From contig JAFQIG010000018.1 in the NCBI GenBank assembly GCA_017397655.1, positions 1 through 64,000 of the forward strand: DNA of 64,000 nt, read 5' to 3'. Under the pieces are notes generated by a model, which made no database searches, had not been told where the DNA came from, and worked only from the letters and a program-made list of their open reading frames with translations. The translations under genes and the position numbers were made by a program. Source of the DNA: Clostridia bacterium (lineage in GTDB: Bacteria > Bacillota > Clostridia > Oscillospirales > Acutalibacteraceae). Of the stretch, positions 1 to 8,279 are shown piece after piece (positions within the stretch are counted from its first letter, which is position 1; every line of letters begins with the position of its first letter).

Positions 1-10
1 ATCTTTTCGC

Positions 11-72
11 CACAACTGCGTTAAAAATCATTGAAATAGCCTCGTATTTCCGCTGATTTTTGCCTTGTTGTG
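11..72. repeat. imperfect intergenic palindrome
   Basis: The segment folds on itself: CACAAC at 11-16 pairs with GTTGTG at 67-72. AAAAATCA pairs with TGATTTTT, and GAAAT pairs with ATTTC nearer the centre. No convincing gene covers it; the short open frames on both strands have no ribosome binding site. It is probably a dispersed intergenic repeat of the kind common in gut Clostridia, but no second copy lies in this window. Confidence 0.5.
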
Positions 73-104
73 ACAAAAATCTTCTCTTTCAAAACTGCGT
101 TGCA

Positions 105-212
105 TCTGAAATGCAATAGGTTGCGTGCAGTCGGGCATTTTTTCGATGCAGCCATACTGACGTATGGCAAAGAGAAAAATGTCCGACCGTGCGTGAAATA
201 TTGTATTTCAGA
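105..212. repeat. 108-bp nested imperfect hairpin
   Basis: TCTGAAAT at 105-112 pairs with ATTTCAGA at the far end. Further in, a CGGGCATTTTTTC arm pairs with GAGAAAAATGTCCG. The centre is a clean CCATAC/GTATGG hairpin near 152-167. The symmetry runs the full length, so this is a single palindromic element, either a MITE-like repeat or a structured RNA. No coding role is apparent. Confidence 0.5.
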
Positions 213-250
213 CATATGGAATTGTCTTATCAAAAAGTATAGTTTGTCGT

Positions 251-268
251 GTGACTTTATCGACAGTC
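251..268 (-). repeat. copy A of 18-bp intergenic motif
   Basis: Read on the minus strand this is gactgtcgataaagtcac. Nearly the same 18 bases occur on the plus strand at 4071-4088 and 5444-5461, always between genes and next to hairpins. Confidence 0.55.
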
Positions 269-271
269 TGT

Positions 272-304
272 CAGGAGCTGTAATTTTTCAGCTCCTGTTT
301 TTTG
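272..304 (+). terminator. rho-independent terminator
   Basis: A perfect 9-bp stem, caggagctg (272-280) with cagctcctg (289-297), has an 8-nt loop and is followed by a T-rich tract. It faces the plus strand. The gene it serves must lie upstream of the window, because nothing in 1-270 looks coding. Confidence 0.75.
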
Positions 305-330
305 TGTTATAAAACCGGTTCGCAAATCTA

Positions 331-359
331 TAGACATTTAAAAAAATATGTGTTATAAT
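331..359 (+). promoter_or_regulatory. promoter of PHP-domain gene
   Basis: TAGACA at 331-336 and TATAAT at 354-359 are 17 bases apart. The expected transcription start falls at about 365-367, essentially at the GTG start codon at 368. Confidence 0.7.
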
Positions 360-367
360 GAACATCG

Positions 368-1060
368 GTGATTGTTTTGTATAAATTTGAAATGCACGTT
401 CATACATCGGAATGTGACAAGGTAGCCATGGTTGACGGTGCCGAAATGGTTCGGATGTATGCGGATGCAGGCTATTCGGGGATGGTTGTGACCGACCACT
501 ATTTCTCAATGTTTGAAGAACGCTTCTTCCCTGAGATAAAGAACGTTCCGCATGAGGAGTTTGTCAGACGCTGGCTTAAAGGCTATTACAACGCAAGAAA
601 CGAGGGCGAAAAGACAGGCTTTACCGTTTTATCGGGAGCCGAGGTCAGACTTGACAGTCTGCCTAACGATTATCTCGTTTACGGTGTTGATGAAAGCCTT
701 TTTTACACATTGCCGAGACTTAACCGCTTGGGCAGCCTTAAGGAGCTTTCGGAAGTGTTGCCCGATGATGCATTGATCGTACAGGCGCATCCGTTCAGGA
801 ACAATATGCTTGTGCGTGATCCGTCAGAGGTTTTCGGTATTGAAGCTTTTAACGGCGGTACCGAAGATTTTCGCAATGAAATGGCAAAAAGCTTTGCCGA
901 GCATTACGGTAAAAGGATGACATCGGGATCAGATTATCACGGCAAAAAGGCGTTTGCCTCGGGCGGTATTGCAACAGACAGAAAAATATTGACACAAAAA
1001 GATTTAACAGAAACGCTTAAAAGCGGGAATTATAAATTAATAGAAAAAGGAAATATATGA
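368..1060 (+). CDS. PHP-domain metal-dependent phosphoesterase
   Basis: A 230-residue protein of the PHP superfamily, which are metal-dependent phosphoesterases with histidine/aspartate clusters. The N-terminal HxH motif appears in FEMHVHTS. VTDHYF, QAHPF and SGSDYHG supply the further metal-ligand motifs expected of the fold. There is no signal peptide, so it is probably cytosolic. The substrate cannot be told; relatives include histidinol-phosphate phosphatases and nucleotide phosphoesterases. A paralogue of similar length lies at 30877. The GTG at 368 has no ribosome binding site and sits at the predicted mRNA 5' end, so translation may be leaderless; a TTG at 377 is an alternative start. 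The stop overlaps the next start by four bases (ATGA), indicating translational coupling. Confidence 0.85.
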   Translation: MIVLYKFEMHVHTSECDKVAMVDGAEMVRMYADAGYSGMVVTDHYFSMFEERFFPEIKNVPHEEFVRRWLKGYYNARNEGEKTGFTVLSGAEVRLDSLPNDYLVYGVDESLFYTLPRLNRLGSLKELSEVLPDDALIVQAHPFRNNMLVRDPSEVFGIEAFNGGTEDFRNEMAKSFAEHYGKRMTSGSDYHGKKAFASGGIATDRKILTQKDLTETLKSGNYKLIEKGNI

Positions 1061-2178
1061 GTATTTTTAAATCAAAACTTTTAATCAGAATAATAAGTCT
1101 GATAATGACCGTACTGTCGGTAATCGGAACGCCGAACCACACATTGATTGATGTTTTCAAAGCATCAGCAGACGGATGGTTTTTGACATACACGGCAGAA
1201 GAAAGAGCCGAAATGATATCCGATTTGCTTCTTGCCAATAAAAAAGAATCGTTTGATTCCGATACGGCAGAGCTTGCAAAAGATATAATTTATGCAGTTG
1301 TCATTCAGTTTGCAACAGGTGATGCCGATCCCGATGCGATTACGGATGTTCTGGCAAAGCTTCCGCACAAGGATAAGGTCAGAGACGAGATTAAGGATTA
1401 CGAAGGTGCTCTGAGCATCGAAACAGCCGAAAAGCTTACATCAATCTTTCCCGAACCGATTCACGGATTTCTCAGGGAGCTTGCAATAGGTATTTTTGAC
1501 CTGTACGTTTACTTTGAGAAAACCGAACACGAAGGCATTTATGAGTTCAAGGGAAGCTACGTTGACGGTGAAGGCAACATTCATCATGCCCACACCGGAG
1601 TCTATTACGATTCAGAAACGGGTATCATCTACGGCAAGAACAATGACGGAATTTTCAGTATCGGTTATGACTTTGATGCAAAGCAGTATACGTTGCAGAA
1701 TCCTGTCTATTGCTGGATGAGAAACATGGGCTACAATATCGGATATGATATTATGGGCAGTCTGTTGTTTATGGATACAAATACCGTTCGTGTTAAGTTT
1801 AACGCCTGCGGAAGAGATTGGATGATCCAGCTGTGGAAGGGCAATTATACTGTTCTTTCCAACGGAGCAGAAATCGGAATGTATTACCGTGAAGAGGGCA
1901 AGCGCTTAAGCTATACCTGCATCGAGGATGAGCATATGCCTGTAATGGAAATGTCTTTGTATAACGGTGATGATAAGATTCTGTCAAGATCACCTGTTAC
2001 TCATTGGTGGTTAAGCGGTTTTCAGATAGGTCCTACCGTTGATCACGAAGATATGACGCTTAACGCAAAGCTGACTTTCAACAACGCAGAGATGTCAGAA
2101 GCGTTTGCATCGGCACTTGACAAAAAAGGAATAACTCCGACTGTAGAAGAAAATTTTGTATCATTCAGTTGGAAATAA
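1057..2178 (+). CDS. putative exported protein of unknown function
   Basis: A 373-residue protein I do not recognise. It starts with a short basic stretch and a hydrophobic segment (about residues 6-24), consistent with a signal peptide or N-terminal anchor; a possible cleavage region follows near KASADG. The rest is polar with no membrane segment. Tyr/Trp-rich beta-like stretches in the C-terminal half suggest a beta-sandwich-type domain, but no catalytic motif is visible. AAAAGGA precedes the ATG. The start overlaps the stop of the PHP gene, so the two are co-expressed and may act together. The codon pattern matches its neighbours. Confidence 0.6.
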   Translation: MSIFKSKLLIRIISLIMTVLSVIGTPNHTLIDVFKASADGWFLTYTAEERAEMISDLLLANKKESFDSDTAELAKDIIYAVVIQFATGDADPDAITDVLAKLPHKDKVRDEIKDYEGALSIETAEKLTSIFPEPIHGFLRELAIGIFDLYVYFEKTEHEGIYEFKGSYVDGEGNIHHAHTGVYYDSETGIIYGKNNDGIFSIGYDFDAKQYTLQNPVYCWMRNMGYNIGYDIMGSLLFMDTNTVRVKFNACGRDWMIQLWKGNYTVLSNGAEIGMYYREEGKRLSYTCIEDEHMPVMEMSLYNGDDKILSRSPVTHWWLSGFQIGPTVDHEDMTLNAKLTFNNAEMSEAFASALDKKGITPTVEENFVSFSWK

Positions 2179-2182
2179 TTTT

Positions 2183-2211
2183 AAAGGGAGAGTCAGAGCG
2201 ACTCTCCCTTT
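2183..2211 (+). terminator. hairpin after the PHP/exported pair
   Basis: A perfect 12-bp stem, aaagggagagtc (2183-2194) with gactctcccttt (2200-2211), has a 5-nt loop five bases past the stop codon. No U-tract follows on the plus strand, so it may be a weak terminator or an mRNA 3'-end stabiliser. Confidence 0.6.
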
Positions 2212-2343
2212 CAGGTTGAGATAAAGGCATATACTGTTTTGTAATAAAAATTGTTCAACAAATTTTAATATATTCTTTATTTCGGTTTCATTTTTACGGT
2301 TAAAAATGTAAATGCAATGATTATCGTGAAAGGTCTTGATAAA

Positions 2344-3894
2344 ATGAAAAAAGTATTTGTGTGTGTTCTGACATTGATTTTGATTCTGACAGGTTGTACT
2401 GCACCTACAGAGCAAAAAATCAATGGTGTTCAGATTGAGCTTGATGACAATAAAATCACAGTTGACGGTAATGAGATTACAAAAGATGGTTCACAGGACG
2501 TTTACATTGCAAATGACATTGTTTTTTATCTTGAAGGTCAGGACTTTAAATATGGTGAAGGCACAAAGGATGATGAGCATTCACAATCAGAAGCCGATGG
2601 TCATACGGTTGTGCATATTACAAAGCCGGGCAGATATGTTTTAAGCGGTAGTCTTTCAAAAGGGCAGATTGCAGTTGATTTGGGCGAAGATGCCGAAACT
2701 GACCCGAATGCCGTTGTAACTCTTATTCTCAACGGTGTTGACATAACCTGCACAGTTGCTCCTGCAGTTATTTTCTATAATGTATATGAATGTGGCGTTG
2801 CAGATGAAGAAACTGCTGTAAAGGATGTCGACACTGAAAAAGCAGGTGCCAATGTAATTATTGCAGACGGTACTGAAAATAACATAAATGGCTCTTATGT
2901 TGCAAAAATTTATAAATCCTATGAACTCAGTGAAGACGGTACAACAGTTGTAGACAGCAAGAAACTCCACAAATATGATGCTGCATTCTATTCAAAGAAA
3001 ACAATGAATATAGACGGTGGCGAAAAAGGCGACGGTATTCTTAATATCAAAGCCGAGAATGAAGGTCTTGATAGTGAATTGCACCTTACAATCAACGGTG
3101 GTAATATTAACATAACATCAGGTAATGACGGAATTAATACCAACGAAGATAATGTTTCAGTCACAACAGTAAATGGTGGTACACTCAATATTCTTTGTAA
3201 TGGTAGCACTGGTGAGGGTGACGGAATCGACTCAAACGGTTGGCTTGTAATCAACGGCGGTACGGTAACTGCACAGGCTTGCGCTACAAGCGGTGACGCA
3301 GGGATTGACTCTGACAAGGGGATCTATATCAACGGTGGCAGAGTAATTGCATCAGGCAATATGCTTGATAGAATTGCAGGCGGTGAGCAGACCTATGCAG
3401 TATTCAGTTTTGCATCCCGTCAGGTTGGTGACAGCACCTACACACTTGAAAATGCTGATGGAAAAGTAATAGGTGAGTATGCACCGACAAACGATTTCAC
3501 ATATCTTTTAGTTGCAGGGGATGAGCTTTCACCCAGTGACTATACATTCCGGCAGGGTGATACACAGCTTTCTGCAATTTCAATGAGCGGTATGCCGCAA
3601 GGCGAAAGGCAACAGATGCCGGATGGTGAAAAACAAGAATTACCGGAAGATATGGAAAGACCTGAAAAACCGGACGGTGAGCGTCCGCATTGGACTGAAG
3701 GCGAAATGCCTGAAGGATTTGCTCCGCCGGAAAAGCCTGACGGTGAAAGACCGGATATGTTTGAAGAAAAGGAAAATATGACACCGCCCGATGGTATGAT
3801 GGGTGGATTTATGGCAAACGGAGAAGTCTCTGCCACATTCACAATTGTCAAAGGCGGTAATCAGTTCGCAAAGGTGTCTCCCGGTACAAATTAA
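2344..3894 (+). CDS. carbohydrate-binding-like lipoprotein (Cthe_2159 type)
   Basis: A 516-residue secreted lipoprotein. The N-terminus MKKVFVCVLTLILILTGC is a lipobox signal peptide, so it should be anchored to the outer face of the membrane. The centre holds many INGG and DGI/DSNG motifs spaced like turns of a right-handed beta-helix, as in the Cthe_2159 family, which binds polysaccharide with calcium. The last 100 residues are a low-complexity Pro/Glu/Gly stretch of PEKPDGE and PDGEK units, then a short beta-rich end. The start at 2344 was chosen over the upstream frame because the signal peptide and an AAAGG site fit it. It probably binds plant or host glycans at the cell surface; enzyme activity is not evident. 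Confidence 0.75.
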   Translation: MKKVFVCVLTLILILTGCTAPTEQKINGVQIELDDNKITVDGNEITKDGSQDVYIANDIVFYLEGQDFKYGEGTKDDEHSQSEADGHTVVHITKPGRYVLSGSLSKGQIAVDLGEDAETDPNAVVTLILNGVDITCTVAPAVIFYNVYECGVADEETAVKDVDTEKAGANVIIADGTENNINGSYVAKIYKSYELSEDGTTVVDSKKLHKYDAAFYSKKTMNIDGGEKGDGILNIKAENEGLDSELHLTINGGNINITSGNDGINTNEDNVSVTTVNGGTLNILCNGSTGEGDGIDSNGWLVINGGTVTAQACATSGDAGIDSDKGIYINGGRVIASGNMLDRIAGGEQTYAVFSFASRQVGDSTYTLENADGKVIGEYAPTNDFTYLLVAGDELSPSDYTFRQGDTQLSAISMSGMPQGERQQMPDGEKQELPEDMERPEKPDGERPHWTEGEMPEGFAPPEKPDGERPDMFEEKENMTPPDGMMGGFMANGEVSATFTIVKGGNQFAKVSPGTN

Positions 3895-4041
3895 CTCTTT
3901 TGCACAAGAGCAACAGCGAAAACGGTATCAGTTTTTTACGGGAGACAACCTGTCGCCCGACACAAGGCAAACCGTCAGATGTCGGTTCATTCAGAAAATC
4001 GGGTGCGGTGCCCCGTGCGAAAATATTATCTATAAATTTAT

Positions 4042-4068
4042 TAACGGGCGGCAATCTGCCGCCCGTTA
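4042..4068. repeat. perfect 12-bp-stem GC-rich hairpin
   Basis: taacgggcggca at 4042-4053 pairs perfectly with tgccgcccgtta at 4057-4068 around a 3-nt loop. It is the best formed member of the hairpin family in this gap. Confidence 0.65.
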
Positions 4069-4070
4069 CA

Positions 4071-4088
4071 GACTGTCGATAAAGGCAC
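4071..4088 (+). repeat. copy B of 18-bp intergenic motif
   Basis: gactgtcgataaaggcac differs from copy A (251-268, minus strand) at one base and from copy C (5444-5461) at two. Confidence 0.55.
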
Positions 4089-4321
4089 CGAGAACACGCA
4101 CATAAAGAAATCACGGTCAGACGACAAGATAATTTTAAATTCAGAAACATATACGCAGTGATTTTCGTAATGAAATTTCACTATTTTTATTTTTATGTGC
4201 GTTTGACGTGTTTTTGCCCTCTCGCAGTACCTATGTACAGCTTCGGGGCAAAGAACACGCCATCTCGTTACCTTTCCCGAAGCCTCCCTGCTTGCCGAAA
4301 AAATACTTTTTCGACAAGCAG

Positions 4322-4348
4322 TAACGGGCGACAACCTGCCGCCCGTTA
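4322..4348. repeat. GC-rich hairpin, second copy
   Basis: taacgggcg at 4322-4330 pairs with cgcccgtta at 4340-4348. It is the same family as 4042-4068, with an imperfect inner stem. It ends five bases from the stop codon of the esterase on the minus strand and may serve as its transcript end. Confidence 0.55.
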
Positions 4349-4353
4349 ACATT

Positions 4354-5400
4354 TTATATACCGTTTTTGAATACGGATTTGATTGCGTTGATGAGGTGTC
4401 TGAAAAACTCACGGACACCGTCAAGTGCGATCATATTATCGGTTTGGTCGCCGTCCTTGATGTTGCCTGTGCCTTCGATTGCGGTGCCGTCAAAGTCGGA
4501 TGTATGACTTGTCAGCCACGATATCATTCCGTCAGGATAGTTAAGAGTGACTTCTTCGCCCTTGCCGTTGACGGTTGACATATTGTAGTATGCACCGTTT
4601 TCGGTTGTGAACAGGTCATAGTTTACCGCAAACCATACGTGATGGTTGCTGGATGTCTTTTTACCGTTCGGGAAGCAGACCCTGTTAAAGGTGGAGAAGC
4701 GACAGCTTTCGGGAACATTTGAAACTCCGATAAGCTTTTCCCAAGTGGGAGTTACGGCAAAGTAATAGTTGACAAGAGGATCTCTTGTGCTTGACAGGAT
4801 CCAAACAGGCATATCCTTAAGGTTTTCAAGAAGCTCTGACGACGGTGACCATGCAGGACACATCGGAAATGCTGCTGCGAACATTTCGGGATAGGCGATT
4901 GCCATTTTAAGAGTCATTTTACCGCCCATCGAATATCCGCCTATGTAGATTCTTGACAGGTCGATGTTCTTTTTATAAATAGAAATCAGCTCTGTAATTG
5001 CACCGTAGAGAGGCTCGATCATATCGTTTGACCAGCATACGCCAAGCTCTTCACGTGATCGTGCAATCATAACGAATGCGCCTTTTGCGTCGAAGCGTGA
5101 CTGAAACTCATCGCTTGCCCAGTAAGCGATATCGCTTTTCTGAAGCGGAGCACCTTCTTTGCCGCCGTCACCGAGACCGTGAAGCCAGATAACAAGCGGA
5201 TATTTTGTGCTGTCACCGTCCTTGACGGGTGAAAAATAACGGTAGTCAACAGAGTACTTGCCGACAACGGGACCTTCACCGTGACTGAACTGTGCACGAA
5301 GATCCTGTATTCCTTCGTCAAGAGATATTGCGCTGACAGCCGTTGCACAAGAAAAAATTAAAACTGTCGCAATAAGTGCGGATAAAATCCTTTTAAACAT
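4354..5400 (-). CDS. secreted alpha/beta-hydrolase esterase
   Basis: A 348-residue protein with a signal peptide (MFKRILSALIATVLIFSC, cleavage probably after AVSA). The alpha/beta-hydrolase core is clear: WLHGLGDGG is the oxyanion-hole region, GGYSMGG carries the nucleophile serine, STRDPLV offers the acid, and SNHHVW the likely catalytic histidine. This pattern resembles prolyl-oligopeptidase-like carbohydrate esterases and PHB-depolymerase/feruloyl-esterase relatives, so removal of ester groups from plant polysaccharides is plausible; the substrate is not determined. The start at 5400 is supported by GTGAAAGGAAAAGT before the ATG. A terminator separates it from the upstream rubrerythrin gene. 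Confidence 0.8.
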   Translation of the reverse strand: MFKRILSALIATVLIFSCATAVSAISLDEGIQDLRAQFSHGEGPVVGKYSVDYRYFSPVKDGDSTKYPLVIWLHGLGDGGKEGAPLQKSDIAYWASDEFQSRFDAKGAFVMIARSREELGVCWSNDMIEPLYGAITELISIYKKNIDLSRIYIGGYSMGGKMTLKMAIAYPEMFAAAFPMCPAWSPSSELLENLKDMPVWILSSTRDPLVNYYFAVTPTWEKLIGVSNVPESCRFSTFNRVCFPNGKKTSSNHHVWFAVNYDLFTTENGAYYNMSTVNGKGEEVTLNYPDGMISWLTSHTSDFDGTAIEGTGNIKDGDQTDNMIALDGVREFFRHLINAIKSVFKNGI

Positions 5401-5414
5401 ACTTTTCCTTTCAC

Positions 5415-5441
5415 AAAAAAGCGGAACCGAAAGGCTCCGCT
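5415..5441 (-). terminator. terminator after rubrerythrin
   Basis: On the minus strand a 9-bp stem with one G-U pair (AGCGGAGCC / GGTTCCGCT, TTTC loop) runs into six T residues at 5420-5415. It ends the alcohol dehydrogenase-rubrerythrin transcript. Confidence 0.8.
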
Positions 5442-5443
5442 CA

Positions 5444-5461
5444 AACTGTCGGTAAAGGCAC
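5444..5461 (+). repeat. copy C of 18-bp intergenic motif
   Basis: aactgtcggtaaaggcac, two bases different from copy B. It sits between the rubrerythrin stop and its terminator. Confidence 0.5.
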
Positions 5462-5471
5462 CGACTTTTTC

Positions 5472-6011
5472 TTAATAATTTTCTGCCTTGATCTGGAAAT
5501 AGCTCTGCGGATGTGCACAAACAGGGCATACTTCGGGAGCGTTCTTTCCTACAACGATGTGACCGCAGTTGGAGCACTGCCAGATCATATCTCCGTCACG
5601 AGAGAATACAAGACCGCCTTCGATATTTGCGATAAGCTTTCTGTAGCGTTCCTCGTGTTCCTTTTCGATCTTTGCAACCTCTTCAAAAAGGTATGCGATG
5701 TGATCAAAGCCTTCTTCTTTAGCTTCCTTTGCGAAAGTAGCGTACATATCCGTCCACTCGTAGTTTTCGCCTGCGGCAGCGTCATTAAGGTTTGTCAGGG
5801 TATCGGGGATACTGCCGTCATGAAGCAGCTTGAACCAGATTTTTGCGTGTTCCTTTTCGTTGTTGGCAGTCTCTTCAAAAAGAGCAGCTATCTGAACATA
5901 ACCGTCCTTCTTTGCCTTTGAAGCATAGTAGGAATATTTGTTTCTTGCCTGAGATTCACCTGCAAATGCAGCCATAAGGTTGGCTTCTGTTCTTGAACCT
6001 TTAAGATCCAT
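5472..6011 (-). CDS. rbr: rubrerythrin
   Basis: A 179-residue non-haem iron protein that reduces hydrogen peroxide in anaerobes. The ferritin-like diiron domain fills about residues 1-140, with the expected pairs [30 protein letters not shown] and [14 protein letters not shown]. The C-terminal rubredoxin-like domain has CSNCG and CPVCAHPQ, the four cysteines that bind one iron. Length and domain order are those of classical rubrerythrin. AAGGAGG lies nine bases before the ATG. It follows the iron alcohol dehydrogenase gene by 14 bases, so the two are co-transcribed. A role in oxidative-stress protection is well established for the family. Confidence 0.97.
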   Translation of the reverse strand: MDLKGSRTEANLMAAFAGESQARNKYSYYASKAKKDGYVQIAALFEETANNEKEHAKIWFKLLHDGSIPDTLTNLNDAAAGENYEWTDMYATFAKEAKEEGFDHIAYLFEEVAKIEKEHEERYRKLIANIEGGLVFSRDGDMIWQCSNCGHIVVGKNAPEVCPVCAHPQSYFQIKAENY

Positions 6012-6025
6012 TTTAATGTTCCTCC

Positions 6026-7126
6026 TTAATAATGTTTAAATAATTTTATCAGCAAGGCGTTTGCATCATCGGGAAGAAAGCTTCCGGGTGAACGCAAAAG
6101 ACCTTTGTTGTCAATCCATCGAGGATAGAGTGCGTCAATGTCGCTGTCGGCAATGCGAATATCGACCGTGGGAGTTGTTTTTTTGACAATATTTATAACC
6201 TCTTCAATATCGTAACCTGTTTTGATTGAAAAATTCTTTGCATCATCTGCGGCAAAGCGCTGTGACCACAAAAGAAAATCGGAAAGAAATACCGCACAGG
6301 CACTACCGTGAGGGATATCGTAGCTTTCGGAAAGAAAATATCCCATTGCATGAGGGAAGGCTGTTCCCGTAACGCTGATTGCGTATCCTGCATAAACGGA
6401 AGCAAGATACAGACTGTCTCTGTCTTGTGATGTGAGATTTTCTGCTCCTTTTTCAAGCAAAGGCAAAAGCAACTCGCATGATCTTATTGCAAACATACGC
6501 GAAACATCGTTTGCAGACTTTGAAAAGTAGCTTTCAATGCTGTGAGACAGAGCATCAACAGCACACGAGCGAGTAAAAAAGTCGGAAAGAGAAGCCGTAT
6601 ATTTTGCATCACCGAAAGACAGAACGGGATATATTCTGTCATCACGGATACTCTTTTTCCTATTGTCGCTTGCCGTCAGAACGGATACAGGAGTTACTTC
6701 GCTTCCCGTACCTGCCGTAGTGCCGATACAGACAACAGGCAAAGGAGCCTTTTCCCAATTATACGAGTACAGACCGCTTTCGTCAAGATCATTGGCGGCA
6801 AAAACGGCAACCGCCTTTGCTGCATCAAGTGCAGATCCGCCTCCGATACCGAGAATGAAGTCGGCATTGATGCTTTTGGCGATTTCTCCCGCTTCCTTAC
6901 AGGATGAAACGGTGGGATTCTGCCTTATTGAATCAAAAATATCATAGGCTATGTTTTGTTCTTCAAGAACACTCAGAGCATCATCCAACGCTCCCGATGC
7001 TTTTGCAGAGCTTTTTCCCGTAACGATAAGGCAACGCTTGCCGAGTGATGAAAGAAGCTTACCGCCTGTTAAAACACAGCCGCTGCCGATTATCATTTTG
7101 GTTGGTGCAAAAAAGTTTATGTTCAT
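6026..7126 (-). CDS. iron-containing alcohol dehydrogenase
   Basis: A 366-residue group III (iron-type) alcohol dehydrogenase, an NAD(P)H-linked alcohol/aldehyde oxidoreductase of the cytosol. [13 protein letters not shown] is the glycine-rich nucleotide-binding motif, [10 protein letters not shown] the next conserved block, and [10 protein letters not shown] with [17 protein letters not shown] provide the iron-ligand histidines. Substrate choice (butanol, 1,3-propanediol, lactaldehyde) cannot be read from sequence. The start at 7126 is preferred because TGGAGA lies six bases upstream; longer in-frame starts would add a non-conserved leader. It shares a transcript with rubrerythrin, which suggests expression tied to redox state. 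Confidence 0.9.
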   Translation of the reverse strand: MNINFFAPTKMIIGSGCVLTGGKLLSSLGKRCLIVTGKSSAKASGALDDALSVLEEQNIAYDIFDSIRQNPTVSSCKEAGEIAKSINADFILGIGGGSALDAAKAVAVFAANDLDESGLYSYNWEKAPLPVVCIGTTAGTGSEVTPVSVLTASDNRKKSIRDDRIYPVLSFGDAKYTASLSDFFTRSCAVDALSHSIESYFSKSANDVSRMFAIRSCELLLPLLEKGAENLTSQDRDSLYLASVYAGYAISVTGTAFPHAMGYFLSESYDIPHGSACAVFLSDFLLWSQRFAADDAKNFSIKTGYDIEEVINIVKKTTPTVDIRIADSDIDALYPRWIDNKGLLRSPGSFLPDDANALLIKLFKHY

Positions 7127-7156
7127 CGACATTCTCCACGTAAAAATTATACATTG

Positions 7157-7186
7157 ATTATAACATAAGTATACAGTATTTTTCAA
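7157..7186 (-). promoter_or_regulatory. promoter of alcohol dehydrogenase operon
   Basis: On the minus strand TTGAAA (7186-7181) and TATAAT (7162-7157) are separated by 18 bases. The spacer closely resembles that of the glycogen phosphorylase promoter at 14903-14932. Confidence 0.75.
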
Positions 7187-7218
7187 GATGAAACACAATA
7201 TTACGGCATTTTGTATAA

Positions 7219-7247
7219 TTGACATTCAGCGTAAATGAGTGTATAAT
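7219..7247 (+). promoter_or_regulatory. strong promoter of fba
   Basis: TTGACA (7219-7224) and TATAAT (7242-7247) with a 17-base spacer: a full consensus vegetative promoter, divergent from the alcohol dehydrogenase promoter. Confidence 0.9.
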
Positions 7248-7289
7248 CATACTTGGTTAAAAAAGACAATAAAACAGGAGTGAATTACC

Positions 7290-8225
7290 ATGCCTTTAGT
7301 AACAACCAAAAAAATGTTTGAAGACGCCTATAAGGGCGGATATGCAGTCGGTGCTTTCAACGTAAATAACATGGAGATTATCCAGGGTATCGTCGGCGCT
7401 GCTTCAAAGCTTAACGCTCCCCTTATCCTTCAGGTTTCCAAGGGCGCAAGAGCTTATGCAAATCACACTTACCTTGTAAAGCTTGTTGAGGCTGCTGTTG
7501 AGGAAACAGGTCTTCCTATAGCTCTTCACCTTGACCACGGCCCCGATTTTGAGACTTGCAAGAGCTGTATCGACGGCGGATTTACTTCCGTTATGATCGA
7601 CGGTTCTCATCTTCCTTATGAAGAGAACGTTGCTCTTACAAAGAAGGTTGTTGACTATGCTCACGCTCACGGCGTTGTTGTTGAGGGTGAACTCGGCCAG
7701 CTTGCAGGTATCGAAGACGATGTTAACGTTTCTGCAGAGGATGCTTCCTATACAAATCCCGAACAGGTTCAGGATTTCGTAACACGTACAGGCGTTGACT
7801 CTCTTGCTATCGCTATCGGTACAAGCCACGGCGCTTTCAAATTCAAGCCCGGTCAGGATCCCAAGATCCGCATCGACATCCTTGAAGAGATCGAACGCCG
7901 TCTTCCCGGCTTCCCGATCGTTCTTCACGGTGCTTCTTCCGTTCCGCAGGAATTCGTTAAGCTCATCAACCAGTACGGCGGCAAGATGGATGACGCTATC
8001 GGTATCCCCGAAAGCGAGCTTCGCAAGGCTGCTGAAAAGGCTGTTTGTAAGATCAACATCGACTCCGACCTTCGTCTTGCAATGACAGCTGCTATCCGTC
8101 AGTATATGTCCGAGAATCCCGGCCACTTCGATCCCAGACAGTATCTCACTCCCGCAAGAGCTGCTATCCAGGGCATGGTTGAGCACAAGATCCAGAACGT
8201 TCTCGGCTGCAACGGCAAAGCTTAA
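7290..8225 (+). CDS. fba: class II fructose-1,6-bisphosphate aldolase
   Basis: A 311-residue zinc aldolase that splits or forms fructose 1,6-bisphosphate in glycolysis and gluconeogenesis. ALHLDHG is the classic zinc/substrate motif, VEGELGQLAG another conserved block, FPIVLHGASSVP the second zinc-histidine region, and KINIDSDLR the phosphate-binding end. The length fits the FbaA-type class II group. AGGAG precedes the ATG, the promoter is consensus, and synonymous codons are strongly biased (ctt, gct, atc), all expected for a very highly expressed glycolytic gene. It is monocistronic, with its own terminator. Tagatose-bisphosphate aldolase is a less likely reading. Confidence 0.96.
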   Translation: MPLVTTKKMFEDAYKGGYAVGAFNVNNMEIIQGIVGAASKLNAPLILQVSKGARAYANHTYLVKLVEAAVEETGLPIALHLDHGPDFETCKSCIDGGFTSVMIDGSHLPYEENVALTKKVVDYAHAHGVVVEGELGQLAGIEDDVNVSAEDASYTNPEQVQDFVTRTGVDSLAIAIGTSHGAFKFKPGQDPKIRIDILEEIERRLPGFPIVLHGASSVPQEFVKLINQYGGKMDDAIGIPESELRKAAEKAVCKINIDSDLRLAMTAAIRQYMSENPGHFDPRQYLTPARAAIQGMVEHKIQNVLGCNGKA

Positions 8226-8240
8226 GTTAATATAGTTTTT

Positions 8241-8268
8241 AAGGACTCGCTTTTGCGGGTCCTTTTTT
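8241..8268 (+). terminator. terminator of fba
   Basis: aaggactcgc pairs with gcgggtcctt (one T-G pair) around a short T-rich loop and runs into a T tract at 8262-8268. Confidence 0.88.
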
Positions 8269-8279
8269 CATCTCTCATT

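Larger units (their letters stand above)
3895..4353. repeat. gene-free region of intergenic repeats
   Basis: About 460 bases hold no credible gene. The short open frames on both strands read through palindromes and give Arg/Pro-rich peptides without start signals. Three related GC-rich hairpins lie at 3938-3960, 4042-4068 and 4322-4348, sharing a consensus near acgggcgacaacctgccgcccgt. A fourth, longer hairpin lies at 4288-4321 (CTGCTTG...CAAGCAG arms with an A/T-rich inner stem). An 18-bp motif at 4071-4088 directly follows the second hairpin. The last two hairpins lie just past the 3' end of the minus-strand esterase gene and could end its transcript. Confidence 0.6.

Noticed and set aside
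70-312. 80-residue plus-strand frame at the window start
   Set aside because: It runs through two palindromes and a terminator; composition and lack of a start signal argue against a gene.
3803-4424. Several 60-127 residue frames on both strands
   Set aside because: They translate palindromic repeats into Arg/Pro-rich peptides, overlap each other and the ends of real genes, and have no ribosome binding sites.
7404-8186. 260-residue minus-strand frame across the aldolase gene
   Set aside because: It is the antisense shadow of fba, whose strong codon bias removes stop codons on the other strand. No start signal exists.
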